From the NCBI GenBank assembly GCA_014381385.1, contig JACNLR010000079.1:1-7978 (forward strand): DNA of 7,978 bases. The letters are read 5' to 3'. The first letter of the stretch is position 1. Each line of letters opens with the position of its first letter. Of this stretch, positions 1 through 5,951 are shown in pieces. The stretch comes from Planctomycetota bacterium (GTDB lineage Bacteria; Planctomycetota; Phycisphaerae; Phycisphaerales; SM1A02). A model generated the notes under the pieces. That model was not told where the DNA came from. It made no database searches and saw only the letters and a list, made by a program, of their open reading frames with translations. A program made the translations under genes and the position numbers.

Positions 1-921
1 ACGGCGGTGATCTGGCTCAAAGGGAATTTTCGAGTCAGGAAAGCGGCGTTGCACTACTTCTGCGACTTCTCCTGCAGGAGGGCTGAAACTTGCGATGTTA
101 TAGACAATTTGGCTAAGTTTTGCTCTTGGCGCTGCAGCCAATTGCAACGTGGCATCTATCGCTTCTGGCATTGTCATAAATGGAATACGCGTATCTTCAC
201 GAACAAAACACTTGTACGCTTCACCTCTTGCTGCAGCATGTAGCATTTCTGGCACGAAGTCGCTCGTGCCGCCTGTAGGAACTGTCTCCGCTGAAATAAG
301 CCCGGGATATCGAACGCATCTAAAATCAACGACTCCTCGGTTTTTGTCATTACCCTGCACACTATCTTGTGCAAGTTGTCTATACGAGTGTGCGTAATAT
401 CTACCCAGATGTTCGCAATAAAGTTTATTGCAACCGTACATCGTAGATGGCTTGCAGTAATTGTATTCTGCCACAGCACCTGCCTCTGTTTTCTGCCCAA
501 GTGAACCAAAGCCGTATACAGCAATTGAACTGGGGAATACTACTTTCACGGGTTCGCCGTACATACGACCTTGCTCTGCTGCAATTTGCAGAATGTTCAC
601 CGTGCCAGTGACGTTTACTTGGTGCGCTACTTCTGGGGCAAGTTCAGCGCGAGTGCTCAGAACTGCAGCGAGATGGTAAATCTCCTTAACTTGGTACATG
701 GCAAGAAGTCGATCAATCGCATCGCGATCACATACATCCGCAAGATACGTTTCAGCGCACTGCTCTCGTAATGACTGTTCGAGATCGCGCAAATCAGTAG
801 CGACTATATCCGGCCTATCTTCTCCGCTTAATGCAGAAATCAGCCCATGTCCAACTTCACCGCCTGCTCCCGTTATAAAAACCGCAGGTTGCCTACGCTC
901 ACCTAAAATGCTTTGCTCCAT
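1..921 (-). CDS. L-threonine 3-dehydrogenase, SDR (epimerase-like) type, C-terminus cut by window edge
   Basis: Predicted to oxidise L-threonine to 2-amino-3-oxobutyrate with NAD+ in the cytoplasm, the first step of threonine breakdown to glycine and acetyl-CoA. I translated 307 uninterrupted codons from the ATG at 921 to the left edge. A Rossmann GxxGxxG lies at residues 18-24 (GAGGEVG), an acidic residue that could bind NAD ribose is at D43, and the SDR catalytic set is S131/S132 with Y162xxxK166. The stretches RYPGLIS (204-210), GGTSDF (217-222) and DTRIPFMTMPEAI (243-255) match the substrate-side signature of SDR-type threonine dehydrogenases better than that of sugar epimerases. About 12 extra residues lie near 182-194 before VDFRCVRYPG. 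The family usually ends some 35-45 residues later, so only the C-terminal tip is missing. No clear Shine-Dalgarno precedes the start. The usual partner, glycine C-acetyltransferase, is not in view. A generic NAD-dependent sugar epimerase is the alternative. Confidence 0.85.
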   Translation of the reverse strand, partial: MEQSILGERRQPAVFITGAGGEVGHGLISALSGEDRPDIVATDLRDLEQSLREQCAETYLADVCDRDAIDRLLAMYQVKEIYHLAAVLSTRAELAPEVAHQVNVTGTVNILQIAAEQGRMYGEPVKVVFPSSIAVYGFGSLGQKTEAGAVAEYNYCKPSTMYGCNKLYCEHLGRYYAHSYRQLAQDSVQGNDKNRGVVDFRCVRYPGLISAETVPTGGTSDFVPEMLHAAARGEAYKCFVREDTRIPFMTMPEAIDATLQLAAAPRAKLSQIVYNIASFSPPAGEVAEVVQRRFPDSKIPFEPDHRR

Positions 922-947
922 CCGTATATTCTAGTATCTTGTACGAC

Positions 948-1895
948 ATGTTAGGCAGTCAAAGTAAGAACAGTGATATTCACAATTGGCGAGCGTTTTA
1001 TCGAGAAAATGCGATGCCTGAATTGGCTGAAACGTCAATAGAACCCAATAAGGTTGTTGACGATTGCGGCACCAAGAAATTCTTGCTCAAATTGCATGAT
1101 GGGCTTGAAACGGAGTCGGTCATTCTGCCTATAAAAGGGTTCAAGAAGACTCGGCATACACTTTGCCTCTCTTCTCAAGTTGGTTGCGCTATGGGGTGTG
1201 AATTTTGCCAAACTGCCCAAATGGGGTTAGTTCGAAATCTCACAACTGCTGAGATAGTCGCCCAGTGGCATGCAGCGCATCATGCTCTTAAGACTAAGAT
1301 TGACAACATCGTATTCATGGGAATGGGAGAACCGCTTGAAAATCTTGATGCTGTGATTCCTGCGATAGAGATTCTTGCGGATAACAACGGGCCAGCGATT
1401 GCAAGTTCTAAAATATGCGTCTCGACTGTTGGTCGTATCGAAGGCATCAAAATACTTGCTGCCATGGCAAGAACGAATGGATTCAAGCGGCTATCACTCG
1501 CATTTTCAGTAAACGCGCCAAACGATGCCGTTCGGAAACAAATAATGCCACTCGCTCGCGCTGTTTCTATGGAACAATTACGAGACGTCATCCTTACCTA
1601 TCCGCGCCACGATTGTGGCGGCGTTCTAGCTGAGTATGTTTTGATTCCAAGCGTCAACGACAGCGACGAAGATGCATTAGAAATCTGCGAGTATCTAAAA
1701 CCGATTGGTTGTGGATTGAATGTTATTCCATACAACCCTCGTGACAACAGCCCGTGGCCTGCGCCCACGGAGTATTCTGTAGAGCGCTTTGTAGCAACCG
1801 CAAAATCAACTGGGCAATTCGTAAGAAGAAGAATTACGCTCGGGAGAGACACAATGGCAGCTTGTGGACAATTAGGAAATAAAAAAAGTAATTAA
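948..1895 (+). CDS. rlmN: RlmN-type 23S rRNA (adenine-2503 C2) methyltransferase, short form
   Basis: Radical-SAM enzyme predicted to methylate C2 of A2503 in 23S rRNA, and in E. coli also A37 of some tRNAs. From the ATG at 948 the protein has 315 residues. The iron-sulfur cluster motif CxxxCxxC is C80, C84, C87, and GMGEPL follows at 125-130. Both cysteines of the RlmN mechanism are kept: C73 in TLCLSSQVGC (equivalent to E. coli C118) and C306 in AACGQL (equivalent to C355). The spacing between them is 233 residues against 237 in E. coli, so the catalytic core is full length. The N-terminus is about 45 residues shorter than in E. coli RlmN, so most of the accessory helical domain is absent. 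A TTG at 939 would add three residues; the frame is open back to 879 but has no ATG there. No clear Shine-Dalgarno is seen. Cfr-type resistance methyltransferase is possible but less likely given the typical RlmN motifs. Confidence 0.9.
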   Translation: MLGSQSKNSDIHNWRAFYRENAMPELAETSIEPNKVVDDCGTKKFLLKLHDGLETESVILPIKGFKKTRHTLCLSSQVGCAMGCEFCQTAQMGLVRNLTTAEIVAQWHAAHHALKTKIDNIVFMGMGEPLENLDAVIPAIEILADNNGPAIASSKICVSTVGRIEGIKILAAMARTNGFKRLSLAFSVNAPNDAVRKQIMPLARAVSMEQLRDVILTYPRHDCGGVLAEYVLIPSVNDSDEDALEICEYLKPIGCGLNVIPYNPRDNSPWPAPTEYSVERFVATAKSTGQFVRRRITLGRDTMAACGQLGNKKSN

Positions 1896-1918
1896 CTTTA
1901 AAGGTCAATTACTTTTTT
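1882..1918. terminator. AT-rich inverted repeat, possible bidirectional terminator
   Basis: A perfect 12-bp inverted repeat: aaaaaagtaatt at 1882-1893 and aattactttttt at 1907-1918, with a 13-base loop. It ends in T-runs on both strands and lies between the convergent ends of rlmN and the EF-hand protein gene. The left arm overlaps the last rlmN codons and the first base of its stop (1893-1895). The stem is weak because it has only two G-C pairs, so termination is plausible rather than certain. Confidence 0.5.
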
Positions 1919-1926
1919 CATTTTGT

Positions 1927-1947
1927 TTAGTAACCGTTGTTAACTAA
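1927..1947. terminator. Second small inverted repeat at the convergent gene ends
   Basis: ttagtaac (1927-1934) pairs with gttaactaa (1939-1947) around a cgtt loop, with one bulged base. It includes the stop codon of the minus-strand gene (1944-1946). It may add to transcription termination with the repeat at 1882-1918, but it is short and AT-rich and could be chance. Confidence 0.25.
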
Positions 1948-3605
1948 TTAGGTCGAGAGCCACCTCGAGATTCACCACTGCGAGAATTACCTCCTCGGTC
2001 TCCGTTGGAAGCTCCTTGACCACCACCTTGGCCTCTTGAATCACCGCGCTGACCACCACGACTGCCTCCATTTCGAAAATGCTCACGAATCGCTTCACGC
2101 TCAGATTCGCTTATCTCACCATTACCGTCTTTATCAAATTGCTTCATAAACTCTTCGCGATTAAAAGAATTACGATCGTTGCCACCACGATCTCTTCCGC
2201 CTTCACGGTTGCCGCGACCACGCCCTCGATCATCTCGTTGAGAGCGTTTTTCAAGGCCACCAAGTTCTTCAATTTGTTCTTCAGTTAACAGTCCGCGAAG
2301 CAAATCAAGATACATGTCTTCTATAGTTCGCTTGTTTTCTTCTGCCTGCTGTATTGGGTTGTCTTGACGTTCGGATGAGCCACCTGTCATTCGTTGCGCA
2401 AACCGTTCCATTCTTTCAACTTGCTCTTTTGATTCCCATTGATGGGTCGCTGATAAAAGTTGTTCGTTTGCGATTGCAATTTCACTCTCCATACTATCTT
2501 GATAGTCCATAATTACTTGCATTGTTTCCGGTTCAAGTCCCTCGAGTTCAAGCGCAGCTTCGTACGCTCGGTCTGTTCGCGAAGGCCTGTAGATACGTGG
2601 GTAAGAACTCTGCTTAGATACCGCGTCAAATTGGTTCACCTTATCCTTCGGCAATAATACAAGTATATTTTGGACCGCGGTGTCGTTTACATATCGAACA
2701 GTTTCTGCAAGTCTACCTTGCATTTTCAATACATCAATACCCGAAGTAGTGTCCATCGTACGCATCGCCGACATAAGAGTTCCTTGGTTTTCAACTAGAT
2801 GATCGTCTCTTGCGACAAGCGCGTCTGTTACATTTACATCCCACTCTTGAATGGCAGGGAGCAATGCAGCAAGCACTTCATCTTCGTAGTCTTGCTGTTC
2901 CAAAAGGCTCATAATGTCAGTTGTTTCTCCACTAAGGCGACCCCGAGGTAATAGTCGATCGCGAATAAGTTGCCTCTCCAAGGCAGGCCACAAAAGTAGT
3001 TGTTCTTCTGTTAATACTGCGACCAAATCACCTTCAAACTCTTCACGCATTTGCTTCTTTAAGCGAAGTTGATCGTGCATGAGCAACGCGACCTCTTCTA
3101 TTGCCGTTTGCCGTTGTGGTGATTGCCATTGATCAACTCGTTGTTGACGCATTTCCTCTTGAATCGTTTCGAGTTGTTGTGTTAACCGGTCTCGCAACTC
3201 TTGCATGCCAGTTTCTTCCCCTAAGTTATTGGCTGCGTCAAGTTTGTCCCTAATTGCATTTGACTTATCTCGAAGTTCTTGACGAGCCTGACGATAGGGA
3301 TCATCTTCATCGCCTCGCATCGAACGAAATGAGTTACCAATACCATCTTGACTTGAATCACTCGCTTCACGAAAAGATTCGTCGTAATCTCGAAGGATTT
3401 GTTCCACGATAACTTTTTGCTCATCAGCAAGATCAAACGTTACTACAAATCGTTGCAAATCACGCAACATATAGTCTGGTGTCATCCCACCTGCACCCAT
3501 AATCGATGAAAATCCACCACCTCGGCGACTTGGCTGGGCAACTACTATTGCCGTAAGTATTGTAATTGTAAGTATTTGTGATACTATTTTTGAATATATT
3601 GACAT
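1944..3605 (-). CDS. Secreted helical protein with LTEEQ-like segments, one EF-hand and an Arg/Gly-rich tail; function unknown
   Basis: A 553-residue protein I cannot assign to a named family. Residues 1-23 form a signal peptide (short basic start, hydrophobic 7-22, likely cleavage after VVA-23), so it probably acts in the periplasm or outside the cell. Residues about 43-450 look almost entirely helical, rich in Glu, Gln and Arg. The segments DLADEQ (58-63), LTEEQ (198-202) and LTEEQ (440-444) recall LTxxQ/Spy-like periplasmic helical proteins, though homology is not shown. A canonical EF-hand loop, DKDGNGEISESE, occupies 491-502 and should bind one calcium. Arg/Gly-rich low-complexity stretches flank it (457-478 and 511-553). 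There is no cysteine. The start is well supported: AAGGAG at 3612-3617 lies six bases before the ATG. It sits 70 bases downstream of yraN on the same strand and may share its transcript. The gene is convergent with rlmN. Confidence 0.85.
   Translation of the reverse strand: MSIYSKIVSQILTITILTAIVVAQPSRRGGGFSSIMGAGGMTPDYMLRDLQRFVVTFDLADEQKVIVEQILRDYDESFREASDSSQDGIGNSFRSMRGDEDDPYRQARQELRDKSNAIRDKLDAANNLGEETGMQELRDRLTQQLETIQEEMRQQRVDQWQSPQRQTAIEEVALLMHDQLRLKKQMREEFEGDLVAVLTEEQLLLWPALERQLIRDRLLPRGRLSGETTDIMSLLEQQDYEDEVLAALLPAIQEWDVNVTDALVARDDHLVENQGTLMSAMRTMDTTSGIDVLKMQGRLAETVRYVNDTAVQNILVLLPKDKVNQFDAVSKQSSYPRIYRPSRTDRAYEAALELEGLEPETMQVIMDYQDSMESEIAIANEQLLSATHQWESKEQVERMERFAQRMTGGSSERQDNPIQQAEENKRTIEDMYLDLLRGLLTEEQIEELGGLEKRSQRDDRGRGRGNREGGRDRGGNDRNSFNREEFMKQFDKDGNGEISESEREAIREHFRNGGSRGGQRGDSRGQGGGQGASNGDRGGNSRSGESRGGSRPN
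1947..2075 (-). repeat. Low-complexity Gly/Arg/Ser-rich C-terminal coding segment
   Basis: Encodes residues 511-553 of the EF-hand protein, composed almost only of G, R, S, Q, N, D and E with repeated SRGG, RGD and GQGG-like units. It has no hydrophobic residue apart from single alanine and proline residues, so it is expected to be disordered and positively charged. A similar stretch (residues 457-478) precedes the EF-hand. The repeats are irregular and do not form a strict tandem array. Confidence 0.6.
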
Positions 3606-3611
3606 TAAAAG

Positions 3612-3617
3612 CTCCTT
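3612..3617 (-). promoter_or_regulatory. Shine-Dalgarno of the EF-hand protein gene
   Basis: Reads AAGGAG on the minus strand, six bases from the ATG at 3605. It is the strongest ribosome binding site in the window and fixes this start codon. Most other genes here have weak or no visible Shine-Dalgarno. Confidence 0.7.
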
Positions 3618-3675
3618 GGGTTAAGTAGGAAAAACGATTCTATGACCTATTTTGTTGCAGGAAATTACTGGATTA

Positions 3676-4134
3676 TCATGAAAATCCTCTCGAGTTTGTT
3701 AGTTTTAAAATGCCTTTAAAGTGCTCAAGAAGTGGTTGCTTGTCACATAAACGCACGGTAATGAGATCCATTCGAAGCGTATAATTGTGTTTTTTTGCTT
3801 CCCATCGTAACTGTTTAGCAACTCGCAGCATCGCATTTCTTTTTTTGTGATCAATCGTGTTCTCAGGTAATCTCTTTCTATCCATAGTCGTGCGGACTTC
3901 GACGATTACCAAGGTATTCACATCTGGGCTAATTGCAAGGATATCAAGCTCATCCTTGCCAAATCTGATATTTCGCCCGACAACCCGCCAACCATTCTTT
4001 GTAAGATAATTTCGGGCACATCGCTCGCCTTCCCGCCCAATTTCCGAATTTGATATTTTGCCACTATTGGAAGTATCGTTGCAAAGCAATCTTAGTAGCG
4101 CGAATAGCCATTTTGTTAATTTCGGCCAAGCCAT
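3676..4134 (-). CDS. yraN: YraN/UPF0102 family putative endonuclease-fold protein
   Basis: A 152-residue protein from the ATG at 4134. The family has a restriction-endonuclease-like fold, but its cellular role is not established. Family signatures are clear: GREGERCARNYL (33-44), then NIRFGKDELDILAI (55-68) and LVIVEVRT (75-82). Together these give the usual E62-x-D64 and E79-x-R81 set, corresponding to GEIDLI...VEVK/R. The downstream LRMDLITVRL matches the family's closing strand. The family core normally starts 5-15 residues before G33, so this protein has an extra leader of about 20 residues, WPKLTKWLFALLRLL, which is hydrophobic and basic. The start is uncertain. An ATG at 4173 would give 165 residues, 4134 is preceded by a weak GGGGTG, and an in-frame TTG at 4089 would give a length closer to E. 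coli YraN. With any of these starts it overlaps the end of the upstream lipoprotein gene in another frame. Confidence 0.8.
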   Translation of the reverse strand: MAWPKLTKWLFALLRLLCNDTSNSGKISNSEIGREGERCARNYLTKNGWRVVGRNIRFGKDELDILAISPDVNTLVIVEVRTTMDRKRLPENTIDHKKRNAMLRVAKQLRWEAKKHNYTLRMDLITVRLCDKQPLLEHFKGILKLTNSRGFS

Positions 4135-5350
4135 GCTCACCCCAGATAGTTTGTAGATATCTATTAAGTTCAAGGTTAAATTGTTCGTTTCGAAGTTGGT
4201 TCCTCACTGCAATTTGAACCTCGCGGTTATAGACCGAAATTGGTTCTTTCAATTCTAAAATAGCGATCCACTGCTGCGATTTGCTTGTCTTGTGGGTAAA
4301 CATTCTATTTTCTTCTTCTGAATTAAGCAATCCCTCAATGATACTGTCGCTCAAACCCAATGCTTCAATACCACCCTGTTTTAAATCATGTCTCGACCAA
4401 ACACCTCCATTTTCAGCATCAACAGCAGCAGCTACTTCCAAAAAAGGTTTTCCTTTTGCAAACAACTCTAACACTGTATCAATTCGAGGGTCTTCTGCGT
4501 CAAGGCGTATTCTTCCCAAAATTATAATTCCGCGGGCTGCAGGTATCGCTTCAAGCGGCAGTTTCGTCAGACCCTCGCGGACAATCTGTATGCGCTCATC
4601 TTCAACCTCGATTATTGAATCAAATTCTTCTATATGTATTTTTTCAAATACTCGCTGAATATCCCTCCAAGTCACGCTCACATTAGGCCAGATTTTTTCT
4701 CGGTAGAGTTTTTCTATCAGAATTGTTTCTCTATTTGTTTCTAAAAAAGAATCTACCGATTCGCCTTCTTGCTCTTGAGCGAGTTTCCTCATTTGCGATT
4801 TACTTCCACCCTGCGTTGATGCTAAATCTTTTCGCATTTGTCCAATGACAGCGAATAAGCCATACGCGAGTTCTTGACTAATGCCGGAATTTGCTTCCGT
4901 GAGAAGCACGTCACGTTTGACTAGTTCACTCACTTGGAGACCGAGTTCAAAAAGAAGATAATCTTCAAATTGCGTTTGCGTCAACTTATCTCTGCGTAAT
5001 GCAGCTCGAAGTTTATCCTCTACAGAGTCAAGAACCGCATTAGCAAAAATTGGCCTGCCGTTCACTTTTCCAATCAATGATTCAACGGTAATTGGAATGC
5101 CAACTAGAGTATCTGTTTCAATGTATGTTGCATCAGTGCCTTCATCGAGAATAGGTTCGATTACTTCGTTTTCATCAATAAGGAGAACTGGTTCCTGTAA
5201 GTCTGTGACAAACTCACCTGAAGATACACCACTAAAGTCAGGCGGTCGCACATAGTTGGTCCTTTCAACGAGAACGTCCAACTGGCTCGTGCAGCCCGTT
5301 ACAGCAAGTAATCCAAGAATTGCAATACATCGAATCATGCTACGGTACAT
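4064..5350 (-). CDS. SurA/PpiC-like periplasmic lipoprotein with degenerate parvulin-like domain
   Basis: A 428-residue protein from the ATG at 5350. The N-terminus is a lipoprotein signal peptide: basic residues, then CIAILGLLAVTGC with a lipobox VTGC and lipidation expected at C20. An acidic linker of about 70 residues follows. Residues about 93-225 resemble a SurA-type N-terminal chaperone domain: VNGRPIF at 96-102, then long helices and an EKLYREKIWPNVSVTWRDIQRVFEKIH stretch like the usual VTxxEIxxYYxxH. Residues about 270-368 resemble a PpiC/parvulin domain (PAARGIIILGRI, GKPFLEVAAAV, GGVWSRHDL), but the usual ARHIL and GxHI histidines are absent. It probably acts as an envelope chaperone rather than an active prolyl isomerase; this is inference. 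A GTG at 5359 and an ATG at 5338 are alternative starts. Its 3' end overlaps yraN by 71 bases, suggesting one transcript. It is divergent from the DUF1844 gene. Confidence 0.75.
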   Translation of the reverse strand: MYRSMIRCIAILGLLAVTGCTSQLDVLVERTNYVRPPDFSGVSSGEFVTDLQEPVLLIDENEVIEPILDEGTDATYIETDTLVGIPITVESLIGKVNGRPIFANAVLDSVEDKLRAALRRDKLTQTQFEDYLLFELGLQVSELVKRDVLLTEANSGISQELAYGLFAVIGQMRKDLASTQGGSKSQMRKLAQEQEGESVDSFLETNRETILIEKLYREKIWPNVSVTWRDIQRVFEKIHIEEFDSIIEVEDERIQIVREGLTKLPLEAIPAARGIIILGRIRLDAEDPRIDTVLELFAKGKPFLEVAAAVDAENGGVWSRHDLKQGGIEALGLSDSIIEGLLNSEEENRMFTHKTSKSQQWIAILELKEPISVYNREVQIAVRNQLRNEQFNLELNRYLQTIWGEHGLAEINKMAIRATKIALQRYFQ

Positions 5351-5421
5351 TCTACCCACAGAAGTAGCCTATACTGCAAGTTTACGATATTTCTCTTAGT
5401 ACTTTTTTTTGGAATAACCCC
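5351..5421. promoter_or_regulatory. Divergent intergenic region, likely holding promoters for both flanking genes
   Basis: These 71 bases separate the lipoprotein start (minus) from the DUF1844 start (plus), so both promoters probably lie here or reach into the genes. I see AT-rich blocks (tatact at 5370-5375, gatattt near 5386) and a T8 run at 5403-5410. No pair of -35 and -10 boxes is good enough to name. The plus-strand gene has only a weak GGA (5411-5413) eight bases before its ATG. Confidence 0.4.
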
Positions 5422-5898
5422 ATGACTACTGAACCCACTGCAGAACAATCCACAGAATCAACTCCGGAAATTCATGTCGATAGCGACTGGAAAGCACAAG
5501 CCCAAGCTGAAAAAGAAAAATTGACAGCAGTTGAGCAAAAAGTAGAAGAAAAATCCCAAGAGAGGCAAACGCCAGAACCTAATTTTAGAGGACTCCTTGG
5601 CATTCTTGCTTCCCAAGCACTGATGGGGCTTGGGATGCACCAAGACCCTTCAGGCAATGGCGTAATGGTTGATCTTGAAGGATCAAAATTCACCATCGAC
5701 TTGCTCGAAATGCTCGTAGGCAAAACCAATGGCAACCTCTCTGAAGAAGAAGCAACCGAACTCAAACAACTTACGCAAGAATTACAAAATCGTTTTGTTC
5801 AGATTGCTCAACTGGTAGCTGCGCAAATGCAAGAAGGTACTGCTGGAACCACAACTGAAACACCTCCCGCAGGTGGCATTATTGATCCGACCTCGTAA
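5422..5898 (+). CDS. DUF1844 family protein
   Basis: A 158-residue soluble, acidic protein of unknown function. Residues 1-50 are a charged, low-complexity arm rich in Glu, Gln, Thr and Lys, including the IHVDSDWKAQAQAEKEKL segment that often precedes this domain. The DUF1844 core runs over about 55-127: FRGLLGILASQALMGLGMHQDP, then VDLEGSKFTIDLLEMLVGKTNGNLSEEEATELKQLTQELQNRF. This matches the family pattern of a hydrophobic helix, a short turn and a helix with TIDLLEML and KTxGNLSxEE. The last 25 residues are Thr/Pro/Gly-rich and probably disordered. There is no signal peptide, so it is expected in the cytoplasm. It is a single-gene unit, divergent from the lipoprotein gene and convergent with the membrane protein gene. 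The family assignment is firm; no function can be read from the sequence. Confidence 0.88.
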   Translation: MTTEPTAEQSTESTPEIHVDSDWKAQAQAEKEKLTAVEQKVEEKSQERQTPEPNFRGLLGILASQALMGLGMHQDPSGNGVMVDLEGSKFTIDLLEMLVGKTNGNLSEEEATELKQLTQELQNRFVQIAQLVAAQMQEGTAGTTTETPPAGGIIDPTS

Positions 5899-5922
5899 AT
5901 CAACCGCGAGTGCGAAGTTGAT
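5899..5922. terminator. Hairpin after the DUF1844 gene, possible terminator
   Basis: atcaac (5899-5904) pairs with gttgat (5917-5922), extended inside by cgc (5905-5907) with gcg (5912-5914). This makes a nine-pair stem with a gagt loop and a two-base bulge, starting one base after the stop codon. No T-run follows on the plus strand, so it is not a textbook intrinsic terminator. Its place between convergent genes supports a 3'-end role. Confidence 0.35.
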
Positions 5923-5951
5923 ATACGAACAGTTTATTCGAGCTCGGCGCA

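Noticed and set aside
174..524. A 116-codon minus-strand open frame inside the threonine dehydrogenase gene
   Set aside because: It lies in a different frame from the clear SDR protein, starts internally and shows no domain features.
1280..1591. A 103-codon minus-strand frame opposite rlmN
   Set aside because: It lies fully within the rlmN catalytic core on the opposite strand and has no recognisable motif or ribosome site.
4281..4658. A 125-codon plus-strand frame opposite the lipoprotein gene
   Set aside because: Serine/isoleucine-rich composition typical of an antisense shadow; the minus-strand frame has a signal peptide and coherent domains.
3676..5359. YraN nuclease-fold protein with the lipoprotein as a defence or toxin system
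   Set aside because: YraN is a widespread housekeeping-type family and the neighbours are envelope proteins; nothing here suggests a toxin/antitoxin pair or mobile context.
5370..5375. tatact as a -10 box for the DUF1844 gene
   Set aside because: No acceptable -35 element lies about 17 bases upstream, and AT-rich hexamers are common here.
5472..5765. Minus-strand frames opposite the DUF1844 gene
   Set aside because: Cysteine/serine-rich antisense shadows of a well-conserved domain.
5938..5946. cgagctcg palindrome as an operator
   Set aside because: An eight-base palindrome in a convergent 3' region is expected by chance and sits where no promoter is needed.
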